DNA of 64,000 bases from Alphaproteobacteria bacterium (GCA_021775805.1 JAJFHD010000055.1:79578-143577); one strand, 5' to 3'; counted from the stretch's first letter, positions 16,712 through 26,753 are shown. Notes: generated from the letters alone by a model not told the origin. A program made the numbers and translations.

Positions 16712-18088
16712 ATGACGATTCTTGGCGAACAGCACGATCACAAGCAGATGTTGGCGGAGGTCACCCATGACCTGACCGTTCGCGACGGCACAAAATTGCC
16801 AAAACGGGTTTTTGCGGCGATTGCAAAACACGACGATGCCAGTGAAGTTCTGATAAAGATCATCCAGTTTCTGATTGTGTTTGTATTTGGCATCCTGTTC
16901 ATGGCATCGCCGCGAACCGATGCCGCAACGTCGTTTGCGCTCGCGCCCTACGCCATCGGGCTTTACCTCATGCTGACCGGCATCGGACTTGCCTGGTCGC
17001 TTAATCGGCGCCTGCCCGACTGGGCAGTCTACATCTCGATCATGTTTGACGTTGCCTTGCTGATGATCCTGATATGGAGTTTTCACATTCAGTATGGCCA
17101 GCCGGCATCGTTCTATCTGAAGGCGCCGACATTGCTGTACATATTCATCTTCATCTGTCTGAGGGCGTTGCGCTTCCGGGCCCGTTTCGTCGTGGCCGCC
17201 GGACTGATCGCTGCACTCGGATGGCTGACAATGATCGGGTACGTGGTCTATTCGGATCCCGAAGACACCATGATTACCCGGAACTACATTTCCTATATGA
17301 CGAGCAACTCAATCCTGCTTGGCGCGGAGTTCGACAAGATCATATCGATCCTGATGGTCACCGGCGTTTTGGCCCTGGTGCTTCACCGTGGCCGTAAACT
17401 CCTGATCCAGGCGATCAGCGAGCAGGCAGCCGCACAGGATTTCTCCCGGTTCTTCGATGCGTCCGTCGCCACCCAGATCAGAGGCACCGATCACCAGATC
17501 GTTGCCGGCGAAGGCATTGTCCGCGAGGCCGCCATCCTCAATGTTGACATTCGTGGCTTTACTGTCATGGCTGCCGGTATGCCGGCCGATGACGTCATGA
17601 CAATTCTGACTGAATATCAGCGCAGGCTTGTTCCCATCATCCAGGCCAATGGCGGCACTATCGACAAATTCCTGGGGGACGGCATCATGGCAACATTCGG
17701 TGCAACCATTGAGACCGCGACATTTGCTGCCGATGCCCTGAGAGGTGTGGATGCGATCATGGCTGAAACGGGGAAATGGCAGCAGGAACGTACCGATGCA
17801 GGACTTGTGCCCCTCAACATCAATGCCAGTGTCGCCACCGGCCCAATCGTGTTTGGCGCCGTGGGCGACGAAAACCGCCTCGAATACACCGTCATTGGAT
17901 CCGCGGTGAACCTGTCGGCCAAACTCGAGAAATTCAACAAGGATCTCTTCGTCAGGGCGGTATCGACCCAGGCGACACTCGATCTCGCCCGGCAACAGGG
18001 TTACGTCACCGACCGGTCATTTGAGGTGCGTACCGAAACCATCCCGGGCGTATCCGGTGACCATGTTCTGGTCATTCTGGAGTCCTGA
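16712..18088 (+). CDS. Membrane-bound class III adenylate/guanylate cyclase
   Basis: The 458-residue protein has five or six transmembrane segments in its first 240 residues and a C-terminal class III cyclase domain (about 275-455). The metal-binding aspartates are seen in ILNVDIRGFT (D289) and DKFLGDGIMATFG (D333). The transition-state region reads NLSAKLEKFNK, with lysine where the usual motif has arginine. It probably makes cAMP from ATP and senses something through its membrane part. I placed the start at ATG 16712 because the upstream in-frame stretch from 16613 looks non-coding and no site has a strong ribosome sequence; an ATG at 16637 is also possible. A one-domain cNMP-binding protein is encoded at 34098 and a second cyclase at 63245. 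Confidence 0.88.
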   Translation: MTILGEQHDHKQMLAEVTHDLTVRDGTKLPKRVFAAIAKHDDASEVLIKIIQFLIVFVFGILFMASPRTDAATSFALAPYAIGLYLMLTGIGLAWSLNRRLPDWAVYISIMFDVALLMILIWSFHIQYGQPASFYLKAPTLLYIFIFICLRALRFRARFVVAAGLIAALGWLTMIGYVVYSDPEDTMITRNYISYMTSNSILLGAEFDKIISILMVTGVLALVLHRGRKLLIQAISEQAAAQDFSRFFDASVATQIRGTDHQIVAGEGIVREAAILNVDIRGFTVMAAGMPADDVMTILTEYQRRLVPIIQANGGTIDKFLGDGIMATFGATIETATFAADALRGVDAIMAETGKWQQERTDAGLVPLNINASVATGPIVFGAVGDENRLEYTVIGSAVNLSAKLEKFNKDLFVRAVSTQATLDLARQQGYVTDRSFEVRTETIPGVSGDHVLVILES

Positions 18089-18121
18089 AGGACTGTTTCA
18101 CCCTACCGTCCCCTGTGGGTA

Positions 18122-19318
18122 TTATTTGTATGGGTCGGCCGCGTCCCGCAATCCGTCTCCGAAGAAGTTGAATGCCAGAATGACCATGATGACCGGCACC
18201 ATGGGCATCATGATCCACGGATAAAACTCGATCGCCGACAGATTCTGAGCCTCGTTCAGCAACACGCCCCAGCTGGTTATCGGTGGACGCAGGCCGAGCC
18301 CCAGGAACGACAGTGCGGTTTCCCCCAGAATCATTGCCGGGATTGACAATGATGCGCTGGCGATAAGATGGCTCATGAAATTGGGCAACAGGTGCCGTGC
18401 GATAACCCGGCGTGGCCGTGCCCCCATCAGCACCGCAGCAGTTGCATAATCTTCCTCCCTGAGCGCCAGCAACTTGGACCGGACCGCTCGGGCCAGTCCC
18501 GGCCAGTCCAGGAGACCCAGAATGACGGTAATGCCCGCAAATATAAGGATTGGTGACCAGTTCACCGGCAATGCCGCAGACAACGCAAGCCACAGGGGCA
18601 ATTCCGGCAGCGACCGCAGTATTTCAATAACACGTTGAACGGTAGCATCGATCCAACCACCGTAATAGCCGGCCAGTCCGCCCAGGGAAATTCCCAGAAT
18701 AAAGGATATGGTGATGCCGATCAGTCCAACAGTCAGCGAAATCCTTGTACCGTAGATAATCCGACTGAGCATATCGTGGCCAAGTTTGTCCGTCCCGAAC
18801 GGGAAGAACGAACCGCCCTCGGCCGGACAGACCAGATGAAAATCCCAATCCCACAAATTCCAGAATTTGTAAGGGTCACCCCGGCAGAAGAACCGCAAAG
18901 GATAAACCTGCTCGGGGTCGTCCTTGTACTCCCATCGAAACGTCTCCAGATTTGCCTCAGCGGTGTAACCGTAGACGAATGGACCAACAAACTCGCCCTC
19001 GTGAAACAGATGAAGCGACTGCGGTGGAGCATAGAGGTAGTCGGCGTTTCTGGTCTCAAGGTCGTAAGGTGCAATAATCTCAACAAAAGGTATGCTGACA
19101 TAAACCGCCAACAGGAAAATACCGGACACAAGTGCCAGTTTGTGGCGCTTGAATTTCCACCACATCATCTTCCATTGTGAAGCCAGATAGAATTTTTCCT
19201 GATCAGCCGTCAGCTCTTCCGCCTGGTAAGGATCAAACGGTGCGGGATTCACGTAATGAGGCAGGCTGTCGCCACCTTCCACATTGTCCGGCGTGTTCTT
19301 GTCTGTTGTCTGCGTCAC
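18122..19318 (-). CDS. Peptide-type ABC importer permease (DppC/OppC family)
   Basis: The 398-residue membrane protein is longer than the usual 300 residues because of a polar N-terminal extension and a roughly 100-residue periplasmic loop after the first helix (about 75-175). The core contains the family motif FGTDKLGHDMLSRIIYGTR. The EAA loop reads AAVLMGARPRRVIARHLLPN, and SFLGLGLRPP follows. It works as partner of the DppB-type permease encoded upstream, with which it overlaps by ATGA. It appears to be the last gene of the importer unit ATPase-binding protein-permease B-permease C. The substrate is probably a peptide or similar compound; the long loop is of the kind seen in YejE-like permeases. 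Confidence 0.9.
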   Translation of the reverse strand: MTQTTDKNTPDNVEGGDSLPHYVNPAPFDPYQAEELTADQEKFYLASQWKMMWWKFKRHKLALVSGIFLLAVYVSIPFVEIIAPYDLETRNADYLYAPPQSLHLFHEGEFVGPFVYGYTAEANLETFRWEYKDDPEQVYPLRFFCRGDPYKFWNLWDWDFHLVCPAEGGSFFPFGTDKLGHDMLSRIIYGTRISLTVGLIGITISFILGISLGGLAGYYGGWIDATVQRVIEILRSLPELPLWLALSAALPVNWSPILIFAGITVILGLLDWPGLARAVRSKLLALREEDYATAAVLMGARPRRVIARHLLPNFMSHLIASASLSIPAMILGETALSFLGLGLRPPITSWGVLLNEAQNLSAIEFYPWIMMPMVPVIMVILAFNFFGDGLRDAADPYK

Positions 19319-20340
19319 GTTTGTGTTCCTCCGCCCAGACGGATACGCGGATCAAGCACAGCCAGCAAAATATCGGAGACCAACATTCCAAACACCGTCA
19401 GCATTGATACGAAAAGCAGAATGAATCCCGCGAGATACTGATCCTGGCTGGCTAGAGAATCGAGCAGTACCGGGCCGATCGTTGGCAGGTTGAGAACCAC
19501 GGACACAATAACCGACCCCGAAATCAATCCAGGCAGGAGGCTACCGATGTCCGCAATAAACGGATTCAGAGCCATTCTGAGCGGGTATTTCAAAAGCAGT
19601 TTCCGCTCCGTTAGTCCCTTGGCACGTCCGGTGACAACATACTGTTTCTGCAATTCGTCGAGCAAATTCGCGCGCAGTCTCCTGATCATGGCGGCAGTCC
19701 CTGAAGTGCCGATCACAATCACCGGGATCACAAGGTGGGCGAGCACCGAGCCGACTTTGGCCATGGACCACGGTTCGCCGATGTAGTCCGGCGCCATAAG
19801 CCCCCCAACGGAAAGACCAAACCACACGTTGGCGTAATAGAGCAGGATGAGGCCGAGCAAAAAGTTGGGCGTAGCAAGGCCGAGATAGCCGACCAGCGTG
19901 AAACCGTAGTCGCCCCAGCTGTATTGTCTCGTCGCCGAGTAGATGCCGATCGGAAATGCAACGATGTAGATAAACAGAACCGTTGCCGCGTTGAGGATGA
20001 TTGTCAAAAAGAGCCCGTCGCCGACGACTTCGTCGACCGGCTTGGAGTGTTCAAACGACCAGCCCCAGTTGCCTTGCAGCAGTCCATTGAATTCACCGCT
20101 GGTGGGCAGGAACCCCATCCACATGGCGTACTGCCGCCACCACGGTTGATCGAAGCCAAACTGCTCACGCAGGAACTCGAGCTTCGCAAGCCCGGCCTCC
20201 TCGCCCCTGGCCTTCAGCTCGGCAACCTGATTTGACAGATAATCGCCGGGCGGCAGCTGAATGATGATGAAGGTCAGAATACTGATCGCGAGCAGAGTCG
20301 GGATCATGACAATCATCCGTTGAACGAGATAACGGAGCAT
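19315..20340 (-). CDS. Peptide-type ABC importer permease (DppB/OppB family)
   Basis: This 341-residue inner-membrane protein starts with MLRYLVQRMIVMIPTLLAIS, the usual first helix of DppB/OppB permeases. The EAA loop is seen as QYVVTGRAKGLTERKLLLKY, followed by PGLISGSVIVSVVLNLPTIG. About six transmembrane helices are visible. It forms the translocation channel with the DppC-type protein encoded immediately downstream (ATGA overlap) and receives substrate from the binding protein encoded 26 bases upstream. A long periplasmic region between the first two helices (about 35-110) resembles YejB-type permeases. Substrate specificity cannot be read from the sequence. Confidence 0.9.
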   Translation of the reverse strand: MLRYLVQRMIVMIPTLLAISILTFIIIQLPPGDYLSNQVAELKARGEEAGLAKLEFLREQFGFDQPWWRQYAMWMGFLPTSGEFNGLLQGNWGWSFEHSKPVDEVVGDGLFLTIILNAATVLFIYIVAFPIGIYSATRQYSWGDYGFTLVGYLGLATPNFLLGLILLYYANVWFGLSVGGLMAPDYIGEPWSMAKVGSVLAHLVIPVIVIGTSGTAAMIRRLRANLLDELQKQYVVTGRAKGLTERKLLLKYPLRMALNPFIADIGSLLPGLISGSVIVSVVLNLPTIGPVLLDSLASQDQYLAGFILLFVSMLTVFGMLVSDILLAVLDPRIRLGGGTQT

Positions 20341-20366
20341 TATTGGTGTGCCTCAGATTGCCCGAA

Positions 20367-22286
20367 CTATTGATCGATCCAGAACTGATCGGGACGGTAT
20401 ATCCCAAACTGGCTTCCCGGATCCCAACCGTATACGCCCTTCTTGGGAACGTTCCTCAACTTTTTCCAGACCACTACAGGTTGTCTGACGCTTGAGACCA
20501 CTCCGATGATGAACGATTCGTCTGCGTGGATTTTGAGCATTTCCTTCCACACTTTGGTTCGTTCTGCTTCATCGGACGCTGCTTCCCATTCGTGATAAAG
20601 CGCCAGCAATCGTTCCGCCGCCTTCAAGTCTGGCGCTTCTCCGCTTTTGCCTTTGGTTTCGTAGTGCTGCCCCCACTTGGGCCACGCCAGATTGTCCTGC
20701 TTGGTCGGCGCCAGTTCCACAGGGCTCATTTCTGCCGATGGCGTACCATTGTCCCAACCCGACCACGCAGTCATCACCGTCTCGCCGACATAGGACCGTT
20801 CCCGCAGAACATCACGCTGAGACGGTTTCGGATAGAGCTTGATACCAATCTTCTTCCAGGTTTCGGCAACCAGCTGCAACATCTCGACTTCATCGGGATC
20901 TTCGCCGGCCGTCTCAACAATTATCTCTGCTCGCCGGCCATCCGGCAGCAACCGAAAACCTTCACCATCCTTCTCGGTCAATCCGACTTCGTCGAGGAGT
21001 TTGTTCGCAAACTTCGGATCATACTTTGACCAGCGGTGTGTATTCTCCTGGTTGTACAGCGGACTCGACTGGAGCACCGAGTTACCGGTCGGCCGCCCAA
21101 GTCCCAGATAAAGCGTCTTGTTGACGAGTTTCCGGTCAATGCCTGCAGACAGCGCGCACCGGAATTGTGTGTTGCGCAGCAGTTTCCGCCATGTTTCATC
21201 CTTGGTGTTGAGATTGGGGTACAAGGCCAGATGAGAAGATTTTGAAATCGGCCACAGATGGGTGTCGTAGCGTTTCGACGTTTTCTCGCCGTGTTTCAAG
21301 ATTGCAATGTTTGAAAAGCTCAGTCCTCTGGCCTGCAGGTCGGTCTCGCCAGCAACAGCCTTCGCCGGGATCAGCTTGGAAGCCGCGACGGTCGCAATCA
21401 CGGTATCGATATAGGGCAGTTGCTGGCCCTTTTTATCGACCCGATGAAAATACGGGTTGCGGTTGAGGATGTAGCGGGTCTTTGTCTTTTTGGTAGTGTT
21501 CACCCACGGCTGCAATGTCGGCAGATCGATATTGGTGTTCTTGTACATTTCGTCGTTGCGATTGTGCAACGACGCCCAGTTCCTGACATTCGCCTTTTCC
21601 ACCCACTCCTCGATTTTTGCCTTGTCTCCATACTTGATGTGGAATTGCTTGAGGTAGTGCGCCGGCCGGTAGATGAACGGCGGTCGGGATTTGGCCAGAA
21701 GCCCGAGAAACGTCGGATTGGGCTTTTCCCAGGTGAATTTGATCGTCACTTCATCGGGGAACTCAACCACCGGTGGCTTGCCGTCGACCAGCATGTCGGA
21801 CAGCGGTCCGGCAGGTGACAGATCCTCGTTGTTAGCGATGTCTTCCCAGTAATAACGGAAATCTTCAGAAGTGAACGGGTGGCCGTCCGACCACTTGTGT
21901 CCTTTTCGCAACTTGAATGTGAAAATCCGGCCTTCATCGACCACGAAACTCTTGAGCAAGTCAGGTTTCAGGGAATAATCAGGATCATAACCCACGAGAC
22001 GCGAGTAGCCCCAAACGACCATGTAACGAATAGATTTTGCCTTATCAATCAAGGTATTGAGCGTGCCGCCATTCTTGCCGACCGTCATACCTTTGCCATT
22101 CATTTCAACCACCAGCGGTTCCGCTGGCAGTCGCTGATCTATTGGCGGCAGACTTCCGGAGGCGACAGCTTCCTTGAACGACGGCACTTCGAACAGCGGT
22201 GACGCCCCAACAAGCGTCGCATTTGTCGCCCCAAATGAGAACAGTATCGCAAACACAATTCCGGTTATGCTGTTTCGGTACTTCAT
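20367..22286 (-). CDS. Periplasmic solute-binding protein, family 5, of a peptide-type ABC importer
   Basis: This 639-residue protein has a signal peptide (MKYRNSITGIVFAILFSFG, cleavage after about residue 27) and a long SBP_bac_5 domain. Family features are FTFKLRKGHKWSDGHPFTSEDFRYYWED near residue 130 and FRCALSAGIDRKLVN in the centre. It is longer than typical DppA (about 510), nearer the size of YejA-like proteins. I start at ATG 22286, preceded by GAGGGAGAAG. A longer frame from 22361 would overlap the ATPase gene. It lies between the fused ATPase and the permease genes of one importer. The substrate is unknown and may be an oligopeptide or modified peptide. Confidence 0.9.
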   Translation of the reverse strand: MKYRNSITGIVFAILFSFGATNATLVGASPLFEVPSFKEAVASGSLPPIDQRLPAEPLVVEMNGKGMTVGKNGGTLNTLIDKAKSIRYMVVWGYSRLVGYDPDYSLKPDLLKSFVVDEGRIFTFKLRKGHKWSDGHPFTSEDFRYYWEDIANNEDLSPAGPLSDMLVDGKPPVVEFPDEVTIKFTWEKPNPTFLGLLAKSRPPFIYRPAHYLKQFHIKYGDKAKIEEWVEKANVRNWASLHNRNDEMYKNTNIDLPTLQPWVNTTKKTKTRYILNRNPYFHRVDKKGQQLPYIDTVIATVAASKLIPAKAVAGETDLQARGLSFSNIAILKHGEKTSKRYDTHLWPISKSSHLALYPNLNTKDETWRKLLRNTQFRCALSAGIDRKLVNKTLYLGLGRPTGNSVLQSSPLYNQENTHRWSKYDPKFANKLLDEVGLTEKDGEGFRLLPDGRRAEIIVETAGEDPDEVEMLQLVAETWKKIGIKLYPKPSQRDVLRERSYVGETVMTAWSGWDNGTPSAEMSPVELAPTKQDNLAWPKWGQHYETKGKSGEAPDLKAAERLLALYHEWEAASDEAERTKVWKEMLKIHADESFIIGVVSSVRQPVVVWKKLRNVPKKGVYGWDPGSQFGIYRPDQFWIDQ

Positions 22287-22317
22287 CTTCTCCCTCATCA
22301 AAAACGTTTGTTGTTTG

Positions 22318-24216
22318 TCATTCTGCCGCTGCGTAGTTGCTGCTATGGTTTTTTGCGGCATTGTACAGTACGACGTGGTCAGGTTCGACTTCCACCATAT
22401 GCCCGTCGTTTTCCGGATTCAGGGCAAATGGGTCAGGCCATAATTCAGGTACGGACGCCCTGCCGTCCATCAGCAATTGCAGGTCCATGCGCGCGTCAGG
22501 ATCAGGTTTGGGCACAGCTGCCAGAAGCGCCTTGGTATAAGGATGGACCGGATTGGAAAAAAACTTTTCCCTCGGAGCAGCTTCAACCATACGACCTCTG
22601 CACATCACCAGAATACGATTGGCGATGTAATCAACCACGGCAAGGTTATGGCTGACAAACAAATAGGTGAGTCCAAGCTTGTCCTGGAGGTCTTTCAGCA
22701 AGTTCAACACCTGCGCCTGGACTGAGACGTCGAGCGCCGAAACCGGTTCGTCGCAGATCAGCAGTCTGGGATGAAGCGCGAGCGCCCTGGCAATTCCAAT
22801 TCGCTGGCGCTGTCCGCCTGAGAACGAATGCGGATAGCGGCGAAGATAGCGTGGATCGAGCCCAACCAGTGACATCAGTTCCTTGGCAAGGTCAGCGCGG
22901 TGGCGTTCATTGCCGATGCCGTGAATCACTAACGGTTCGGTCAGAATGTCGAACACGGTCATTCTCGGATTCAGCGAAGAAAACGGATCCTGAAAAATGA
23001 ACTGCACATCTTTGCGGTAGTTCTCCAGCCCTGCCCCTTCAAGTCGGTGGACGTCCTGCAATCCATCGTCACAGGCAAACCGGATGGTTCCGCTATCGGG
23101 CGTGATCGCCCGCATGATCATTTTAGACGTCGTGGTCTTGCCGCAACCCGATTCTCCCACGAGACCGATACATTCGCCTTGAAAAATCGAAAACGTCATG
23201 TCGTTGACGGCCTTGATACGCCCCCCACCACCAGCCGAAAACAATCCGCTCTTGCGCTGCCCGAAGGATTTCGAAAGGTTCTCAACTTCAAGAAGCGCGC
23301 CATCTATCTTTCGGTGTTCTGGCGCATTGTCGTCGGAGAGAAAACCGTCGCCGGAAGACTTGATCTCCCGGATCGCCTGCAGCCTTTCGCCTTCCTTCAT
23401 GTTGAACCGCGGAACCGCATGCAGCAGGGCTTTCAGATACTCGTGTTCGGGATTTCGGAATATGTCTTCCTTGGTCCCACTTTCCATCACCTGCCCGTGA
23501 TAAAGCACGACAATTTCATCCGCCATGTTGGCGACGATGCCCAAGTCATGGGTGATCATCAACACGGCCATGTTGAGCTTTTCCTGCAGGTCACTGATCA
23601 ACTTCATGATCTGGGCCTGAATCGTCACGTCGAGGGCCGTCGTCGGTTCATCGGCAATCAGCAAGGCCGGTCGGCAAATCAGTGCCATGGCGATCATGGA
23701 ACGCTGTCTTAATCCACCGGACAATTCAAAAGGGTATTTGTGAACAGCATTGGCAGGATCCGGGAATCCGACAAGTTCAAGCATACGCTGGGCTTCTTCC
23801 AGGGCTTCCTTTTCACTTGATCCCTGGTGCAACCGATGCGCCTCGCCAATCTGATTGCCAATCGTGTGCAGCGGCGACAGAGAAGTCATAGGCTCTTGAA
23901 AGATTATGGAAATCCGTCCGCCGCGCAGGTCGCGCATCGCTTGAGACGCCCTCGGTATCGCCGCAATGTCGACGGACTGTCCGGCGTTGGCTGGATCGCG
24001 AAACAGAATTTCACCGCCGGTCACCGAAGCAATGTTGGGTAGAATGCCCATGATGCTTTGGCTGATAACGGATTTCCCCGAGCCCGATTCCCCAACCAGT
24101 GCTACGGTTTTTCCCTGTGGAATCCTGAACGAAACGCCGTCAACGGCACGCACGCCACCTTCGTTGAGCATGAAGTCAACAGTCAGGTCTTTAACAACAA
24201 GTATTGGTTCGGACAC
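22318..24216 (-). CDS. Fused double ATPase of a peptide-type ABC importer (DppD-DppF in one chain)
   Basis: Two complete ATPase units are joined in 632 residues. The first has [12 protein letters not shown], a signature reading [15 protein letters not shown] and Walker [13 protein letters not shown]. The second has [27 protein letters not shown] and [12 protein letters not shown]. Both also have an H-loop (TITHDLG-like and VSHNLAVV). Oligopeptide-importer C-terminal extensions are present after each unit. Such fusions occur in the Yej/Gsi type of importers. I use GTG 24216 with GGAG seven bases before it; the frame continues to a TTG at 24273, which would overlap the upstream gene. The gene precedes the binding protein and permeases on the same strand. 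Confidence 0.9.
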   Translation of the reverse strand: MSEPILVVKDLTVDFMLNEGGVRAVDGVSFRIPQGKTVALVGESGSGKSVISQSIMGILPNIASVTGGEILFRDPANAGQSVDIAAIPRASQAMRDLRGGRISIIFQEPMTSLSPLHTIGNQIGEAHRLHQGSSEKEALEEAQRMLELVGFPDPANAVHKYPFELSGGLRQRSMIAMALICRPALLIADEPTTALDVTIQAQIMKLISDLQEKLNMAVLMITHDLGIVANMADEIVVLYHGQVMESGTKEDIFRNPEHEYLKALLHAVPRFNMKEGERLQAIREIKSSGDGFLSDDNAPEHRKIDGALLEVENLSKSFGQRKSGLFSAGGGGRIKAVNDMTFSIFQGECIGLVGESGCGKTTTSKMIMRAITPDSGTIRFACDDGLQDVHRLEGAGLENYRKDVQFIFQDPFSSLNPRMTVFDILTEPLVIHGIGNERHRADLAKELMSLVGLDPRYLRRYPHSFSGGQRQRIGIARALALHPRLLICDEPVSALDVSVQAQVLNLLKDLQDKLGLTYLFVSHNLAVVDYIANRILVMCRGRMVEAAPREKFFSNPVHPYTKALLAAVPKPDPDARMDLQLLMDGRASVPELWPDPFALNPENDGHMVEVEPDHVVLYNAAKNHSSNYAAAE

Positions 24217-24241
24217 AGATCGCTCCGGACTTTCGTTCGAG

Positions 24242-24787
24242 TCAAATCGCAGAATGGACCCCACCCGGCCCAATTAAGAGTTCGGCATTCTGCCTTGTCC
24301 TCAAGGATACGTCGAGTCCAAGTATTGCACCCTGCTGAAGCGCAACGGTCACAACATCAGCGAACCTTTCAAGGTCGCTGTCAATTCTGATTGTTCCCCC
24401 AGCACCGTCGAGTCTCAACTGCATCCACCCACCTTCACCGTCTCTTCGTGTTGAGAAATAGGAAAGGTCGACTGAACGCAGCGCCGACCAAGCAACCTCT
24501 ACGGTTCTGGGGCCGCGAACCACAATTGTGTCCCTCCCCAGTTCCACAACGCTCGCGTGTCTTAGCACGACCTGCAGGCCAAATACGACAAAAACAAGAA
24601 GAAATATGCTGCAACCAATCGACACATATATCGACGAGGGCAAAAGCAGCCAAATCAAACCGGAGAAAGCGATTCCAGCCCCTGCCCGACCGTAACTTTT
24701 CCAGAAGTAGCTTGCGGGGTATGTCAGAACGAGTCGGCCGCTGTCGCTTGGAGTCACAGTTGCGGTGCTTTCAGGGTTTTCGCTCAT
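24242..24787 (-). CDS. Small membrane protein, PH-like C-terminal domain, unknown function
   Basis: The 181-residue protein has two adjacent hydrophobic helices (about residues 33-75, IAFSGLIWLLL and IFLLVFVVFGLQVVL). A beta-rich cytoplasmic domain follows (VELGRDTIVVRG, VAWSALRSVDLSYF, MQLRLDGAGGTIRID), in the manner of bacterial PH-like domains. I recognise no named family. It lies 41 bases downstream of the deacetylase gene and 25 bases upstream of the importer ATPase, all on the same strand. It may be the last member of the glycan gene run or the first of the importer unit. No signal peptide is visible. Confidence 0.75.
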   Translation of the reverse strand: MSENPESTATVTPSDSGRLVLTYPASYFWKSYGRAGAGIAFSGLIWLLLPSSIYVSIGCSIFLLVFVVFGLQVVLRHASVVELGRDTIVVRGPRTVEVAWSALRSVDLSYFSTRRDGEGGWMQLRLDGAGGTIRIDSDLERFADVVTVALQQGAILGLDVSLRTRQNAELLIGPGGVHSAI

Positions 24788-24828
24788 TTCACTTGCGATC
24801 TTCTATAGCCAGTACGCAACCATACATG

Positions 24829-25590
24829 TCACTGAAACAAAACAGCCGGATCACGCCAAGTTGCATTGGGTGATGCTTCAAGTGTTTCACAAAAACCCTC
24901 AATGAACTGCCAAAGCGGCACGTCGTGAATGAGATGATGTGTCAGCAACCCACAAACCCGACCTTCGGAATTGTGGCTGCTTTCGATAACAAGCTTTGCC
25001 ATGGTTTCGATCAGGTTTCGCGGGTCGCAAAGGCTTCGGGAACCGTGCCAGTCGATGGGGTCGATATGAGTGTTTGCCACCGACAGGCCAGGTAGTCCGG
25101 CATATTGTTCTTCCGATCCGAAACATGACAGGCCGCGAAACCCTATTTTCACCAGTTCCGACTGTACCGTCTTTGAAATTCGGTTCCAGGGTGGAACCAA
25201 TACGTCAACGAAGGCTTCTCCGAAACGGTCCCTTAGTCGTTTACGGCCGATCTCGAGATCCTCAACAACGTTGGCCAGCGGGCGATGGTCGCCCAGTTCC
25301 TGTTTTTTTTGCCCTTTCGAGGCATGATTTATGTGAGCAAATCCATGGACGCCGATACGCACGCGCGATTCCCCTGAAACGCGCTCGACCAGGGTATCAT
25401 CGACAAACTGCGGAATAGCAGCAAGCAACAAAGGTGCGTCAAATCTGTTGGCAACGTCGATCAGGCGGTCGAGCTGACCCGTTGCAGAAACAGCATCATC
25501 GTCCCGCCACCAGAACTGGACCTGCCGACCGTCATCGGCAAGTTTGTCAAGGGCCTCCCTCAAACACATCCAGTCATTGTTCCCGGTCAC
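24829..25590 (-). CDS. Polysaccharide deacetylase-like protein (NodB-type fold)
   Basis: The 253-residue protein resembles carbohydrate esterase family 4. WWRDDDA near residue 27 supplies the catalytic base and a metal aspartate, GVHGFAHINHA (about 98) gives the H-x3-H type metal pair, and PPWNR and LLTHHLIHD correspond to later active-site motifs. It has no signal peptide, so a cytoplasmic reaction on a lipid- or nucleotide-linked sugar is more likely than trimming of finished polymer. The GTG start overlaps the stop of the upstream glycosyltransferase by GTGA, showing translational coupling inside the glycan gene run. Confidence 0.82.
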   Translation of the reverse strand: MTGNNDWMCLREALDKLADDGRQVQFWWRDDDAVSATGQLDRLIDVANRFDAPLLLAAIPQFVDDTLVERVSGESRVRIGVHGFAHINHASKGQKKQELGDHRPLANVVEDLEIGRKRLRDRFGEAFVDVLVPPWNRISKTVQSELVKIGFRGLSCFGSEEQYAGLPGLSVANTHIDPIDWHGSRSLCDPRNLIETMAKLVIESSHNSEGRVCGLLTHHLIHDVPLWQFIEGFCETLEASPNATWRDPAVLFQ

Positions 25591-26753
25591 ACAGCCTCTC
25601 CCCTGGCAAGTCTGGCAATGAGGTCAGCGGCCCGATCGGCTCCGGTCATTTGCATCGGTGTGAATGCATTCGGCGCGGCTTCCAGCGCACTGTTGACACA
25701 GGCAGCAAGCGACGCAGCAGACAAGTCGTTTGCATGCAGGACACGTGCCCGCCGCCGATTTGCCAACGACATCGCCCTAAGGGTCTGCTCACGTTCTCCA
25801 TCAGCGGAAAAAGGTACAAGCACGCTGGCACATCCGGCTGCCAGAATATCACACACCGTATTGTATCCCGCCTGACTAATGGAAAGGCGCGCCGCTCGCA
25901 ACAGATCGGGAAAGTCCGGTCTCGTACGCTTAACGATGATGCGATCACCGGATTTCCCCTTGAGGGCGTCAAATGCCTCCTCGGGCACATTTTGGCCGAT
26001 GAGCAGGCGCCAGATAAGGTCTGGCTGAGAACAGAGGCTCGCTGCACCAAGAGCGGCCTCGTAAAGGCTCAACCCAACCGCCCCTCCCCCTGCTGAAACG
26101 ACAACTTCTCGGTTTCGTGTCGAATTTTCCAGTGCATCGCCCGATCTGTCCCCCCCAATGAAGCCGGAGTAGCGAACCTTTGCCGCAGCTTCTGAGGAGA
26201 TCGGAAAACTGTCCTCCAAACGTGCATATTCCGCATCGCCGTGTACCAGAATGTAATCATAGAATTCGGAAATCCGGTTCATGGCGCCGCTTGCTTTCTC
26301 CGGCTTTGAAGGCGGTTCAAGAATGTCCCTGACAGAACACAACACGGGCACGTCGGGTCGGGTTGCGCGAAGTCGTTCAAGCACCGGCATGAGCTCGTAG
26401 CGAAACCTCCGCCGGCCAAACGGAAACAGTTCGGTCACAAAGACATCGGGTCGGCGTGCCTCCGTGAAATTCAGAAGTTGCCCGAGGCGGCAGGAATACA
26501 GCAAATCCGTCGCTTCATCGCCCCATTCGTCCACCAGTGTTGTGTATTCCGCGTTTGGACTTCGCACCGGTGAAAGCTGGACCAACTCCGCATCGCCATA
26601 GTTGATCCCGGAGACTGGGAAGCCACCCGAAAAGATAGTAGTTGTGATACCTCTGGCGCTAAGGGCCCGAGCTACGGCGGCCATACGATACAGATGTCCA
26701 GTACCCAGCAGATGTGTAACCCAGATTACAACACTGTTACGGCGATCAGGCAT
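25587..26753 (-). CDS. MurG/GT28-like glycosyltransferase
   Basis: This 388-residue protein has the GT-B layout: an N-terminal acceptor domain beginning VIWVTHLLGTGHLYRM and a C-terminal nucleotide-sugar domain with VVSAGGGAVG and the segment ISQAGYNTVCDILAAG. The latter resembles the donor-binding motif of MurG and related glycosyltransferases. It is paralogous to the enzyme encoded at 29803-31065. I use the ATG at 26753, which overlaps the stop of the phosphatase gene; an ATG twelve bases earlier is equally possible because neither has a clear ribosome site. Donor and acceptor sugars are not known. It is part of a tightly packed run with two GT4 enzymes. Confidence 0.82.
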   Translation of the reverse strand: MPDRRNSVVIWVTHLLGTGHLYRMAAVARALSARGITTTIFSGGFPVSGINYGDAELVQLSPVRSPNAEYTTLVDEWGDEATDLLYSCRLGQLLNFTEARRPDVFVTELFPFGRRRFRYELMPVLERLRATRPDVPVLCSVRDILEPPSKPEKASGAMNRISEFYDYILVHGDAEYARLEDSFPISSEAAAKVRYSGFIGGDRSGDALENSTRNREVVVSAGGGAVGLSLYEAALGAASLCSQPDLIWRLLIGQNVPEEAFDALKGKSGDRIIVKRTRPDFPDLLRAARLSISQAGYNTVCDILAAGCASVLVPFSADGEREQTLRAMSLANRRRARVLHANDLSAASLAACVNSALEAAPNAFTPMQMTGADRAADLIARLARGEAV

